DNA of 64,000 bases from Streptomyces sp. NBC_01351. Lineage in GTDB: Bacteria; Actinomycetota; Actinomycetes; Streptomycetales; Streptomycetaceae. Positions 24,598 through 33,475 of this stretch are shown here, piece by piece. The notes under the pieces are model-generated. The model was not told the DNA's origin. It saw only the letters and a program-made list of their open reading frames with translations, and did not search any database. The DNA lies in contig NZ_CP108356.1 in the NCBI RefSeq assembly GCF_036237315.1, forward strand, positions 1,488,001 to 1,552,000, in the 5' to 3' direction. Positions within the stretch are counted from its first letter, which is position 1, and each line of letters starts with the position of its first letter. Both the position numbers and the translations under genes were made by a program.

Positions 24598-25875
24598 TCA
24601 GCCGGCCGGAGTGAAGGCCTGCGCCGCAGGGGCCACCGCGGCTTCCTTGATGACCTTCAGGCCGCCCGGGGTCTGGGCGTCGGGCTTCATGATCACGCTT
24701 TGGCGGGTGGACGGGGACTTCGGGTCGGAGAAGTCGTGGGTGATGCCGAAGCCGCCGTCGTACGACTTCAGGCTCAGCAGGGCCTTGGTGACGCCCTCGC
24801 GGGTGAGGTCCTTGTCCGTGCAGGCCTTCTTCAGGGCCTCTCCGTAGACCCCGGCGGCCGTGTAACCGGCCACCACGCCGTTGTCGAGGCCCGCGTCCGG
24901 GTAGGCCTCCTTGTAGGCCTTGGCCAGGGCTGCCGGGCCCGCGGCGGTGGAGCCGATCGGCAGGGTGGACGCCGCGACGTAGTAGTCCTTCTGCAGGGCC
25001 GCGCCCGCCGGGGTGGCGAGCAGCTGCGGGGCGTAGGCGGAGTTGTTGCCGACCACGGGGACGTTCCAGCCGCCCGCCGCGGCGACGCCGACCAGCGAGG
25101 CCGCCTGCTTGGGTCCGGCGCTGATCACCACGGCCTTGACCCCGGCCTGCTTGAGGGCGGCCACCTGCGCGGACATGTCGTTGTCGGTGGGCTTGATCTT
25201 CTGCTCGACGATCGTGAGCCCGGCCTCCTTGGCCGCGTGCTTGGCCCCGGCGAGGGAGTTCTCGCCGTAGTCCCCCTCGAAGTACACGTGTCCGATCTTG
25301 TCGCCGGAGGCGATGCGCTTCTCGTCGAGGAGGTAGCCGATGGCGTTGACCGTCTCGATGTCGTACGTGGCCCCGATCGTGCGGATGGAGGCGCTGCCCA
25401 GCAGCGAGGCCGACCAGGCCTGCGGGATGACCAGGCCCTTGTCCTGACCGTCGATGCGGCCCTTGGCCGCGGCGACGAAGGGCGACCCGATGAACTGGGC
25501 GAAGCCCAGCACGTCCGGCTCCAGCTCGGTGTATCCGGCCAGGGCCTTCTGCGGGTCGTAGCCGTGGTCGCGGACCGTGAGCTCCAGCTGGCGGCCGCAG
25601 ATGCCTCCCGCGGCGTTCGTCTGCTTGATCCAGAGCTGCTGGGCCTGGGTGACGCTCTTGCCGAGGGAGGCGTAGACGCCCGTCATGTCGGTGAGGGCGC
25701 CGAGCTTGATGCTGGTGGCGGTGACCCCCTTGCCGGTCTTGACGCCTCCCTCGCTCGGCTTGTCGTCGCCGGAACTCTTCGCCTTGCTGCTGCACCCGGC
25801 GGCGCCGGTGAGGAGGAGCGCGGCCGCGAGGGCCGCCGTACCGAGTCGCGTTCGCTTGTCCGTGCCGGGTCTCAT
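24598..25875 (-). CDS. Branched-chain amino acid-type ABC transporter substrate-binding lipoprotein
   Basis: A 425-residue protein with a lipoprotein signal: RTR, hydrophobic LGTAALAAALLL, lipobox LTGAAGC with Cys28. A long S/K/G linker follows, then a type I periplasmic-binding (LivJ/LivK-like) fold: IKLGALTDMTGVYASLGKSV, WIKQTNAAGGICGRQLELTV, VYFEGDYGENSLAGAKHAAK and GVVAGYTAAGVYGEALKKAC. The ligand is an amino acid or a related small molecule such as an amide or short acid; not determined. Its ATG overlaps the livM-like stop as TGATG. It is the last gene of the leftward five-gene ABC operon. Confidence 0.92.
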   Translation of the reverse strand: MRPGTDKRTRLGTAALAAALLLTGAAGCSSKAKSSGDDKPSEGGVKTGKGVTATSIKLGALTDMTGVYASLGKSVTQAQQLWIKQTNAAGGICGRQLELTVRDHGYDPQKALAGYTELEPDVLGFAQFIGSPFVAAAKGRIDGQDKGLVIPQAWSASLLGSASIRTIGATYDIETVNAIGYLLDEKRIASGDKIGHVYFEGDYGENSLAGAKHAAKEAGLTIVEQKIKPTDNDMSAQVAALKQAGVKAVVISAGPKQAASLVGVAAAGGWNVPVVGNNSAYAPQLLATPAGAALQKDYYVAASTLPIGSTAAGPAALAKAYKEAYPDAGLDNGVVAGYTAAGVYGEALKKACTDKDLTREGVTKALLSLKSYDGGFGITHDFSDPKSPSTRQSVIMKPDAQTPGGLKVIKEAAVAPAAQAFTPAG

Positions 25876-26996
25876 CACGCGGGCTCCTTCGGGGATCGGA
25901 TCCGGGCGAGGCCGCCCGGGAGGAACAGGACGACGGCGACGACGGCCGCGCCGTAGAGGTACCGGGACGCCTCGCCCGGGGAGAGTCCGCCGGTGCCTGG
26001 GGCGGAGACGAGGGGGAGGGCGTCGCTGTAGCGGGTGAGCACCTGGGGCAGGAGGGAGACGAAGGCCGCGCCGATGACGGCTCCGGCGACCGTGCCGAGG
26101 CCGCCGATCACGATCATGGCGAGGTATTCGAGGGACAGGACCATGCCGAAGTAGTCGGGCACGGTGCGCTGGAAGACGAGGGCCAGCAGGACGCCCGCCA
26201 GACCGGCGTACATGGAGGACAGGACGAACACGGCGGCGCGGTAGCGGGCCACCGGGACGCCCATCACGCCGGCCGCGATGTTGTGGTCGCGGATGGCGTT
26301 CATGGCCCGGCCGGGGCGCCCGCGCAGGATGCCGCGGGCGAAGAGGGCGCAGAGCAGGAGGGCCGCGAGGCCCACGTACCAGAGCTTCTCGGTGGAGTGG
26401 AAGGGGACGGCGGCGATCACGGACTCGGTGTCGTCGAAGGTGATGCCGAAGAGGGAGAGGGGTTCGACGTCGCGGCCGTTGAAGCCGCCGGTGAGGGAGG
26501 TCGCGTTGAACAGCACGTGCTGCCCGATGAAGATCAGCGCGAGGGTGGCGATGCCGAGGTACGCGCCGCGCAGGCGGCCCGCGATGGGGCTGAAGAGCCC
26601 GCCGGCGGCTCCCGCCAGGGCCACGGCGAGGACGGCCGCGAGCCAGCTGGGCAGGCCGAGGCCCACCAGCTCGTGGCTGCCGGCGCGCCCGCCGTCCCCG
26701 GCGAGGGCGCAGTATCCGTAGGCCCCGACCGCGAGGAAGAAGGCGTGGCCCATGGACAGCTGCCCGGTGGCGCCGGTGAGCAGGTTGAGGCCGATGGCAC
26801 CGATGCCGGCGGCGATGGCGAACAGGCCGGCCTGCAGCCAGAAGCGTTCCAGGTAGAAGGGCAGGGCCAGCAGGACCGCTCCCCCGGCGGCCCACAGGAC
26901 GTACCGCGTACGGATACGGGTGCGGGTGGGCGGTGCGGCGGGCGGTGCGGCGGGCGGTGCGGCGCTGCCGGGCACCGCGGTCTCACGTTCGGACAC
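25875..26996 (-). CDS. Branched-chain amino acid ABC transporter permease (LivM type)
   Basis: A 373-residue permease starting at GTG 26996 (VSERETAVPGS) behind GGAGGAG. A PPA repeat leads into about ten hydrophobic segments. LivM hallmarks are LNLLTGATGQLSMGHAFFLAVGA in blocks, YLGIATLAL, the EAA-like loop GRAMNAIRDHNIAAGVMGV and IGGLGTVAGAVIGA. It forms the inner-membrane channel with the LivH-type partner. The stop codon TGA shares its A with the ATG of the binding protein gene. A 123-base GC-rich gap separates it from livH. Confidence 0.92.
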   Translation of the reverse strand: MSERETAVPGSAAPPAAPPAAPPTRTRIRTRYVLWAAGGAVLLALPFYLERFWLQAGLFAIAAGIGAIGLNLLTGATGQLSMGHAFFLAVGAYGYCALAGDGGRAGSHELVGLGLPSWLAAVLAVALAGAAGGLFSPIAGRLRGAYLGIATLALIFIGQHVLFNATSLTGGFNGRDVEPLSLFGITFDDTESVIAAVPFHSTEKLWYVGLAALLLCALFARGILRGRPGRAMNAIRDHNIAAGVMGVPVARYRAAVFVLSSMYAGLAGVLLALVFQRTVPDYFGMVLSLEYLAMIVIGGLGTVAGAVIGAAFVSLLPQVLTRYSDALPLVSAPGTGGLSPGEASRYLYGAAVVAVVLFLPGGLARIRSPKEPA

Positions 26997-27121
26997 AGCC
27001 GCGCTCCTCCGGACCGGGGACGGGGTGGGGGGAAGGGCGGCCCGGGCGGCGGCCCGCCGGGGCGGGGCCCGGGACCCGGGGCCCGCCGCTCGCCCCCGCC
27101 GGGCTCCCCTCAGGGGTGAGG

Positions 27122-28012
27122 TCAGACACGGGCGAGCTCCTTCGTGCCGAAGAGGCCGGCCGGGCGCAGCAGCAGGACCACGACCATCACCAGGTACGGG
27201 GCGAGGTCGCCGATGCCGCGGCCGAGGAAGGTGAGCTGGCTCTGGTAGCCGGTGGCCATGGCCTCGGTGACGCCGACGATCAGGCCGCCCGCCAGGGCGC
27301 CGGTGGTGGAGTCGAGGCCGCCGAGGATGGCCGCCGGGAAGGCCTTGAGGGCGGCCAGCGAGGTGGCCCGTTCCAGGCCGGGGGTGGGGAAGACGGTCAG
27401 GAAGAGCGCCGCGACGGCGGCCAGGGATCCGGCCACCGCCCACGCGGCGAGGGAGACCCGGCCCAGCCGGACGCCCATCAGCGCGGCGGTCTCCGGCTTC
27501 TCGGCGGCGGCCCGCATGGCCACGCCCCACGCGGTGTAGCGGAAGGCGAGGAGGAAGACGGTGATCAGCGCGGTGGCGGCGACCAGGGCCGCGATCCGGG
27601 TCTGCGGGACGGTGACCGGCCCGAGGTGGACCACGGCCGCGCCCCACGGGTCGCCGAGCGCGAGGACGTCCGTACCGATGCGGCGGGTCAGGTCGGTGGT
27701 GATCAGGATGTCCACGCCGATGGTGACGATGGCGAGGACGCTGTGGTCCTGGCCGCGGTAGCGGCGCATCACCAGGTACTCCACGGCCGCGCCGACGGCG
27801 GCGGCCGAGGCGACGCCCACCGCGAGGGCCGGCCAGAAGCCGATGTCGTCGTGCAGGACCGCGGTGACGTAGCCGCCGGCGAGGAGGAGGGAGGCGTGGG
27901 CGAAGTTGACGACCTCGGTGGCCTTGAAGATGACCACGAAGCCGAGGGCGATCAGTGCGTACACGGAGCCCATGGAGAGGCCGCCGAGCAGTAGTTCCAG
28001 GAAGGTGGTCAC
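27122..28012 (-). CDS. Branched-chain amino acid ABC transporter permease (LivH type)
   Basis: A 296-residue permease from GTG 28012 (VTTFLELLLGGLSMGSVYAL). Family signatures are GLSMGSVYALIALGFVVIFK, VVNFAHASLLLAGGYV, the cytoplasmic loop GVAMRAAAEKPETAALMGV and AAILGGLDSTTGALAGGLI. There are about eight hydrophobic segments. The start overlaps the stop of the LivG-type gene (GTGA), so translation is coupled. It is the third gene of the livF-G-H-M-K-like operon. Confidence 0.92.
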   Translation of the reverse strand: MTTFLELLLGGLSMGSVYALIALGFVVIFKATEVVNFAHASLLLAGGYVTAVLHDDIGFWPALAVGVASAAAVGAAVEYLVMRRYRGQDHSVLAIVTIGVDILITTDLTRRIGTDVLALGDPWGAAVVHLGPVTVPQTRIAALVAATALITVFLLAFRYTAWGVAMRAAAEKPETAALMGVRLGRVSLAAWAVAGSLAAVAALFLTVFPTPGLERATSLAALKAFPAAILGGLDSTTGALAGGLIVGVTEAMATGYQSQLTFLGRGIGDLAPYLVMVVVLLLRPAGLFGTKELARV

Positions 28013-28833
28013 GCGGCCGGGTCCTCCTCGCCGAGATAGGCGCGCACGACCGCCGGGTCGTTCTGCACCTGGGCGGGTGTTCCGCCGCCGATCCGTTTTC
28101 CGAAGTCGAGTACGGTCACCGCGTCCGCGAGCCGCATCACCACCCCCATGTCGTGTTCGACCAGGACGATCGAGATGCCGAGGCCGTCGCGGACGCCCGC
28201 GACGACCTCGGCGGTGCGCCCCCGCTCGTCGGCCGTCATGCCGGCGACGGGTTCGTCGAGGAGCAGCAGCCGGGGCTCCATGCACAGGGCCCGGGCCAGC
28301 TCGACGAGTTTCTGCTTGCCGTAGGGGAGGGAGCCGGCGGGGGCCGCCAGGTCGGCCTCCAGGCCGACGAAGGAGGCGATCTCGCGGACCCGTTCGCGGT
28401 GCCGGCGGTCCTCGCGGACGGCGGAGGGCAGCCGCAGGCCGGTGGCGAGGAACCCCGAGCGCATCAGCCGGTGGCGGCCCAGCAGCAGGCTGTCGGCGAC
28501 CGTGGTGTGCGGGGGCAGGGCCAGGTTCTGGAAGGTGCGGGCGATGCCGAGGGCGGCGACCTCGTGCGGGGCGAGGCCGGTGAGCTCGGCCGTGCCGAAC
28601 CGGACGCTGCCCGTCGCCGCGCGGTAGACCCCGGAGAGCACGTTGAAGCAGGTGGACTTGCCCGCGCCGTTGGGCCCGATGACGGCGTGCACGCTGCCCG
28701 GTTCGACGGTGAAGGAGACCCCGTCGAGGGCGGTGAGACCGGCGAACCGGACGGTGACGTCGGTGACGGTGAGGGCCGGGGTCTCCTCCGGCGCGGCGGG
28801 TTCGGCGAGGCAGGGGTCGGCGAGCTTCGTCAC
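28009..28833 (-). CDS. ABC transporter ATP-binding protein (LivG type)
   Basis: A 274-residue ABC ATPase from GTG 28833 (VTKLADPCLAEPAAPEE). Walker A is VIGPNGAGKST; the signature region is atypical (AGSLPYGKQKLVELARAL, as in the LivG group where LSYGxQRxLEIARAL is usual). Walker B is LLLLDEPVAGM and the switch His is in LVEHDMG. It energises uptake with the LivF-type partner. GTGA overlaps occur at both ends: with livF upstream (28830-28833) and livH downstream. Confidence 0.94.
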   Translation of the reverse strand: MTKLADPCLAEPAAPEETPALTVTDVTVRFAGLTALDGVSFTVEPGSVHAVIGPNGAGKSTCFNVLSGVYRAATGSVRFGTAELTGLAPHEVAALGIARTFQNLALPPHTTVADSLLLGRHRLMRSGFLATGLRLPSAVREDRRHRERVREIASFVGLEADLAAPAGSLPYGKQKLVELARALCMEPRLLLLDEPVAGMTADERGRTAEVVAGVRDGLGISIVLVEHDMGVVMRLADAVTVLDFGKRIGGGTPAQVQNDPAVVRAYLGEEDPAA

Positions 28834-29618
28834 GCGGACCACCTGCGGAGGGTGTGGGTGTGCGCGGGGGGCGGGGTGTCCTCGTCGGTGATGCCGAGGT
28901 AGCGGCGGCGTACCTCGTCCGAGGCGGCCAGTTCGGCGGCCGGGCCCGACAGGGTGACCTCGCCGACCTCCAGGACGTACGCGTAGGAGGCCAGCCGGAG
29001 CGCGAGGGCCGCGTTCTGCTCGACCAGCAGCACCGAGGTGCCCGAGGCGTTGATCTCGGTGATGGTCTCGGCGATGGTGGCGGCCATCTTCGGGGCCAGG
29101 CCCAGCGAGGGCTCGTCCAGGAGCAGCAGGCGCGGGCGGGCCATCAGGGCCCGGCCGAGGGCCAACATCTGCTGCTCGCCGCCGGAGAGCAGGCCGGCCC
29201 GCTGCCGGGAGCGCGTGGCCAGGACCGGGAACAGCTCGTGGACGCGGGCCAGCGAGCGTGCGGTGTCCGCGCGGGATCCGGCGCGGGCGCCGAGCGCGCC
29301 GGCCCGCAGGTTGTCGGCGACGGTCATCCGGGCGAACACCTGCCGCCCCTCGGGGACTTGCACCACCCCGGCGGCGACGGCGCGGGCCGGGCCGAGTCCG
29401 TCCAGCGGGCGGCCGTCGAAGCTGACGCTCCCCTGGGTGGCTGCGCCCCGGTGGAAGGCCAGCGTCTGGGACACGGCCCGCAGCAGGGTCGTCTTCCCCG
29501 CGCCGTTCCCGCCCAGTACGACCACCACGGCGCCGGCGGGTACGTCGAGCGACACGTCGCGCAGTGCCCGGACCGGCCCGTAGCCGACGGACAGCGCGCG
29601 CACCTGGAGCGAGGCCAT
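28830..29618 (-). CDS. ABC transporter ATP-binding protein (LivF type)
   Basis: A 262-residue ABC ATPase from ATG 29618 (MASLQVRALSVGYGPVRALR) behind GGGAGGGG. Walker A is VLGGNGAGKTT, signature LLSGGEQQMLALGRAL, Walker B LLLLDEPSLGLAP, and switch region LLVEQNAALAL. LivF-type tail: YLGITDEDTPPP. It is the first gene of the leftward operon and is divergent from the PucR-type regulator. Two matching inverted repeats lie in the intervening region. Confidence 0.94.
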   Translation of the reverse strand: MASLQVRALSVGYGPVRALRDVSLDVPAGAVVVVLGGNGAGKTTLLRAVSQTLAFHRGAATQGSVSFDGRPLDGLGPARAVAAGVVQVPEGRQVFARMTVADNLRAGALGARAGSRADTARSLARVHELFPVLATRSRQRAGLLSGGEQQMLALGRALMARPRLLLLDEPSLGLAPKMAATIAETITEINASGTSVLLVEQNAALALRLASYAYVLEVGEVTLSGPAAELAASDEVRRRYLGITDEDTPPPAHTHTLRRWSA

Positions 29619-29650
29619 ATCCCCTCCCACTGCTAGGTACTGCTTCGCTT

Positions 29651-29664
29651 TGTGCTGGCGCACA
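29651..29664. promoter_or_regulatory. Candidate operator 1, TGTGC-N4-GCACA
   Basis: TGTGC (29651-29655), TGGC, GCACA (29660-29664) form a perfect inverted repeat 33 bases upstream of the livF-like start. It matches the second repeat at 29742-29757 in sequence and in its 4-base spacer. It is a likely binding site for the divergently encoded PucR-type regulator or another repressor of the ABC operon. Confidence 0.4.
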
Positions 29665-29741
29665 GACCAGCACCGGGCGGGGCACGCGTCCACGGTCGGA
29701 AGCGGAATCGCTGCCGATGACCAGCCGGGTACGGGGTGTGG

Positions 29742-29757
29742 TTGTGCATCGGCACAA
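29742..29757. promoter_or_regulatory. Candidate operator 2, TTGTGC-N4-GCACAA
   Basis: TTGTGC (29742-29747), ATCG, GCACAA (29752-29757) is a perfect inverted repeat about 40 bases before the PucR-type start. Its centre is 92 bases from that of operator 1. Paired sites in a divergent promoter region suggest autoregulation combined with control of the transporter. Confidence 0.4.
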
Positions 29758-29794
29758 ACCTGCCGACGGGACCCCTTACACGCGTGGTCGCGGG

Positions 29795-31012
29795 ATGACA
29801 TCCTCTGCGGCCATGGGCGAACGCAGGGCGCGCACGGAGGCGGAGTGGTCGGTACTGCAGACGGCGGCCGAGGTGCTGCTGCGGCGGATCCCCGAGCTCA
29901 CGCAGGAACTGATCGGCGATCTGGCGAAGCACTCCCCGCTCTTCGACCTGGCGGTGCCGCGGGACGAGCACTGGCAGCAGATCAGCGAGGCCATGCGGTA
30001 CGGCATCGAGGCCTTCGCCGCCCGCCGCACGGACCCGCGCAAGGATCTGGTGTACGCGCAGGAGCTGGGGCGGCGGCGCGCCGAGCAGGGGCTGCCGCTG
30101 GAGCTGTTGCTGTACGCGTACCGCCGCGCCGGTCGGCTGACCTGGGACGCGCTGCTGGACATCGTCACGGAGGAGGATCCGGACGCACTGCCGGTGCTGG
30201 CCCGTACGGCGGGCGCGATGTGGGTCGGGATCGAGCAGCAGGCCTCCGCGACGGCCGAGGCGTACCGGGCGGGCGAGCTGGAGATGAGCCGGCGCAGCGA
30301 CGAGCGGGTGCAGGCGCTGCTGGACGCGCTGCTGGCCGGTGACGCGGCGCCGGGCCTGGCGGCGCGGGCGGCGGCGGGGCTGGACCTGCCGGAGCAGGGC
30401 CGGTACGCGGTGGTGGTGATCCCGGTGGACCGGCGGGACTCGGTGCACCGGGTGGCTTCGGCGGGCGGGATGCGGCTGTTCTGGCGGATGCGGGCGGAGC
30501 AGGAGCTGGCGGTGGTGGCCCTCGGGGCGTCCTCGCTGGACGAGCTGGCCGCGGAGCTCGCCGACCGCTGCCCGGGGCCCGGCGGGATCAGCCCGGTGGT
30601 GGACGGTCTGGCGGAGCTGGGGCGGGCCCGGCGGCTCGCGGAGACCGCGCTGGCCACGTGCGGGGCGGAGGAACGGGTGCTGGTGCGGCTGTCGGAGCGG
30701 CTGCCGACGGCGCTGGTGGTGCGGCAGCCGGAGCTCGCCGGGGAGCTGGTCCAGGCGGTCCTGGGGCCCCTGCTGGAACTGGACCCTGCGGACCGGGCGG
30801 TACTGCTGGAGACGCTGGACGCGTGGCTCGCGGCGGAGGGCTCCGCCGGGCGGGCGGCGACCCGTCTGTACTGCCACCGCAACACGGTCTTCAACCGCCT
30901 GCGCCGCCTGGAATCCGTGACCTCCCGCTCGCTGTCCCGCCCCCGCGACCTGGTCGCCCTCACCCTGGCCCTGGACGCCCACCGCCTGGCCGGCGGGCCC
31001 CCGCCCACGTAA
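29795..31012 (+). CDS. PucR-family transcriptional regulator
   Basis: A 405-residue regulator from ATG 29795 (MTSSAAMGERR; ATG 29813 is an equally possible start). The central part (WVGIEQQASATAEAYRAGEL, then a GGDEF-like fold region) matches PucR/CdaR-type proteins. The C-terminal helix-turn-helix is clear: LLETLDAWLAAEGSAGRAAT, LYCHRNTVFNRLRRLE and DLVALTLALDAHRL. Such proteins often activate or repress adjacent transport or catabolic operons in response to the substrate. It is divergent from the livF-G-H-M-K-like operon, with two candidate operators between them, so control of that transporter is the natural inference. Confidence 0.88.
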   Translation: MTSSAAMGERRARTEAEWSVLQTAAEVLLRRIPELTQELIGDLAKHSPLFDLAVPRDEHWQQISEAMRYGIEAFAARRTDPRKDLVYAQELGRRRAEQGLPLELLLYAYRRAGRLTWDALLDIVTEEDPDALPVLARTAGAMWVGIEQQASATAEAYRAGELEMSRRSDERVQALLDALLAGDAAPGLAARAAAGLDLPEQGRYAVVVIPVDRRDSVHRVASAGGMRLFWRMRAEQELAVVALGASSLDELAAELADRCPGPGGISPVVDGLAELGRARRLAETALATCGAEERVLVRLSERLPTALVVRQPELAGELVQAVLGPLLELDPADRAVLLETLDAWLAAEGSAGRAATRLYCHRNTVFNRLRRLESVTSRSLSRPRDLVALTLALDAHRLAGGPPPT

Positions 31013-31029
31013 CCCCGCGGCGCCGCTGT

Positions 31030-31346
31030 CGGGGGCTCCGCCTCCCGAACCCCGCGCCTCAAACTCCCCCAGCCACCGCTGGGAGGTGGCCCGTGGCGAG
31101 GCTGGGGGTGCCGCTACGCGGCCTGGGCTCCGCCCAGACCCGCTCCTCAAACGCCGGAGGGGCTGGAGTTGCCCTGCGGGCGGCTCGGGAACAGACGGGC
31201 TCAGCCCAAAATCCAGCCCCTCCGGCGTTTGAGGAGCGGGGTACGGGGCGGAGCCCCGGGGCTTTGAGCCGCGTGGGGCAGGCGGCATCAGCCACAATCA
31301 GCCTCGCCGGCGTTTGAGGCGCGGGGTCTGGGGCGGAGCCCCAGGA
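31030..31346. repeat. Cluster of interspersed repeats in the PucR-Ada gap
   Basis: The 462-base gap 31013-31474 has no gene. It carries a degenerate copy at 31030-31073 and good copies at 31121-31167 (forward), 31212-31262 (reverse) and 31300-31346 (reverse) of the same element seen at 24491. The forward copy and the first reverse copy form a perfect 29-base inverted repeat (31139-31167 and 31212-31240) around a 44-base loop. In RNA this is a very stable hairpin that could terminate transcription from the PucR gene. The remainder up to 31474 holds the upstream region of the Ada/AlkA gene, with no clear promoter. Confidence 0.75.
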
Positions 31347-31474
31347 GCCCGGGCGGAGCCGGGGGCGCCTGCGCAGCGGGGCCGCACACGAAACCCCCAC
31401 CGACCGGCGGAGCCCGTAGGCTTGGTGTCGGAAAACCGCCAGCCCGGAGGGACCGGGGCCGCGATCCTAGGGGC

Positions 31475-32950
31475 ATGCACAACGAAACCGAGCGCTGCGT
31501 AAGGGCCGTGCAGTCGAAGGACGCCCGCTTCGACGGCTGGTTCTTCACGGCCGTCCTGACCACCCGGATCTACTGCCGGCCCAGCTGCCCCGCGGTGCCG
31601 CCCAAGGTCGAGAACATGACCTTCCTGCCCAGCGCGGCCGCCTGCCAGCAGGCCGGGTTCCGGGCCTGCAAGCGGTGCCGGCCGGACACCAGCCCCGGTT
31701 CCCCCGAGTGGAACGCCCGCGCCGACGCCGTCGCCCGCGCGATGCGGCTGATCCAGGACGGGGTGGTGGACCGCGAGGGGGTGCCCGGGCTGGCCACCCG
31801 CCTCGGGTACTCCACCCGGCAGGTGGAGCGGCAGCTGAACGCCGAGCTCGGCGCCGGCCCGCTCGCCCTCGCCCGGGCGCAGCGCGCGCAGACCGCCCGG
31901 CTGCTCATCGAGACCTCCGAGCTCCCGATGGGCGACGTCGCCTTCGCCGCCGGCTTCTCCTCGATCCGCACCTTCAACGACACCGTCCGCGAGGTCTTCG
32001 CCCTCTCCCCCACCGAGCTGCGGCTGCGCGCCGAGAAGGCCAACCGCAACCGGCCCCGGATCCCCGGCACGATCAGTCTGCGGCTCCCCTACCGGGCGCC
32101 CCTCAATCCGGACAACCTCTTCGGGCACCTCGCCGCGACCGCCGTCCCCGGGGTCGAGGAGTGGCGGGACGGGGCGTACCGGCGCACCCTGCGGCTGCCG
32201 TACGGGACCGGGGTCGTCGCCCTCACTCCGGGGCCCGACCACATCGGATGCCGCCTCGCCCTGACCGACCTGCGCGACCTGACCATCGCGATCAGCCGCT
32301 GCCGCTGGATGCTCGACCTGGACGCCGATCCGGAGGCGGTCGACGAGCAGCTGCGCACCGACCCGCTGCTGGCCCCGCTCGTGGACAAGGCCCCCGGACG
32401 CCGTGTTCCCCGTACGGTCGACGCGGCGGAGTTCGCCGTACGGGCGGTGCTCGGCCAGCAGGTGTCCACGGCGGCGGCGCGCACGCACGCCGCCCGGCTG
32501 GTCACCGCACACGGCGAGCGCGTCGAGGATCCGCTGGGCGGGCTGACCCACCTCTTCCCCTCCCCACAGGCGCTCGCCGAGCTGGATCCGGAGTCCCTCG
32601 CCCTGCCGCGCAGCCGCCGCGCCACGCTCACCACCCTGGTGTCGGCGCTCGCCGACGGTTCGCTCCCGCTCGGCATCGACAGTGACTGGGAGGCGGCCCG
32701 TACGCAGCTCAACGCGCTGCCCGGCTTCGGCCCGTGGACCACCGAGGTCATCGCGATGCGGGCGCTCGGCGACCCGGACGCGTTCCTGCCGTCCGATCTG
32801 GGCGTCCGACGGGCCGCGCAGGGGCTCGGGCTGCCCTCCACCCCCGCCGCGCTGACGGCCAGGGCGGCCGGCTGGCGGCCGTGGCGGGCGTACGCCGTCC
32901 AGTACTTGTGGGCCACCGACGCCCATCCCATCAACCACCTGCCCGTCTGA
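31475..32950 (+). CDS. Ada/AlkA fusion: methylphosphotriester sensor, AraC HTH and 3-methyladenine glycosylase
   Basis: A 491-residue alkylation-repair protein. The N-terminal Ada zinc domain has four cysteines in YCRPSC and ACKRC, where the nucleophilic Cys accepts methyl from phosphotriesters. An AraC-type helix-turn-helix follows (VPGLATRLGYSTRQVERQLN, then MGDVAFAAGFSSIRTFNDTV). The C-terminal half is AlkA: N-domain around TISLRLPYRAPLNPDNLF, then AVLGQQVSTAAARTHAARLV and the HhH-GPD motif LPGFGPWTTEVIAMRALGD with the catalytic Asp in AFLPSDLGV. It probably senses methylation, activates repair genes and excises alkylated bases. The ogt gene follows after 14 bases. Confidence 0.95.
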   Translation: MHNETERCVRAVQSKDARFDGWFFTAVLTTRIYCRPSCPAVPPKVENMTFLPSAAACQQAGFRACKRCRPDTSPGSPEWNARADAVARAMRLIQDGVVDREGVPGLATRLGYSTRQVERQLNAELGAGPLALARAQRAQTARLLIETSELPMGDVAFAAGFSSIRTFNDTVREVFALSPTELRLRAEKANRNRPRIPGTISLRLPYRAPLNPDNLFGHLAATAVPGVEEWRDGAYRRTLRLPYGTGVVALTPGPDHIGCRLALTDLRDLTIAISRCRWMLDLDADPEAVDEQLRTDPLLAPLVDKAPGRRVPRTVDAAEFAVRAVLGQQVSTAAARTHAARLVTAHGERVEDPLGGLTHLFPSPQALAELDPESLALPRSRRATLTTLVSALADGSLPLGIDSDWEAARTQLNALPGFGPWTTEVIAMRALGDPDAFLPSDLGVRRAAQGLGLPSTPAALTARAAGWRPWRAYAVQYLWATDAHPINHLPV

Positions 32951-32964
32951 GGAGCACCGTGATC

Positions 32965-33456
32965 ATGAGCACCAAGCAGCACGCCGTCGTCGACAGCCCC
33001 TACGGCCCGCTCACCCTGGTCGCCGCGGAAGGCGTCCTGTGCGGCCTCTACATGACCGGGCAGCGGCACCGGCCGGCCGAGGAGTCCTTCGGCGAGCGGG
33101 TCGCCGCCACCGAGGAGCCCTTCCCCGAGGTGGTGCGGCAGCTGACCGCGTACTTCGCGGGGGAGCTGACCGCCTTCGACCTCCCGCTGCGGCTGGAGGG
33201 CACGGAGTTCCAGCGCAGCGTGTGGGACCAGCTCGTACGGATCCCCTACGGCGAGACGTGGTCGTACGGGGAGCTCGCGGCCAGGCTGGGCAAGCCGAAC
33301 GCCTCGCGCGCGGTGGGCCTGGCGAACGGCAAGAACCCGGTCGGGATCATCGTCCCGTGCCACCGGGTGATCGGCGCCTCGGGCGGGATGACCGGCTACG
33401 GCGGCGGGGTCGAGCGCAAGGTGCGGCTGCTGGAGTTCGAGGCGGTCGGCCGCTAG
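32965..33456 (+). CDS. ogt: Methylated-DNA-[protein]-cysteine S-methyltransferase
   Basis: A 163-residue suicide O6-alkylguanine transferase. The C-terminal DNA-binding/active domain reads FQRSVWDQLVRIPYGETWSY, LAARLGKPNASRAVGLANGK and IIVPCHRVIGASGGMTGY, with the acceptor Cys in PCHRV. ATG 32965 is preferred over GTG 32959 because GGAG (32951-32954) is 10 bases from the former and too close to the latter. It lies 14 bases after the Ada/AlkA gene, giving an alkylation-damage repair operon. Confidence 0.96.
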   Translation: MSTKQHAVVDSPYGPLTLVAAEGVLCGLYMTGQRHRPAEESFGERVAATEEPFPEVVRQLTAYFAGELTAFDLPLRLEGTEFQRSVWDQLVRIPYGETWSYGELAARLGKPNASRAVGLANGKNPVGIIVPCHRVIGASGGMTGYGGGVERKVRLLEFEAVGR

Positions 33457-33475
33457 TGCCGGCGCCTTCCCCGGC

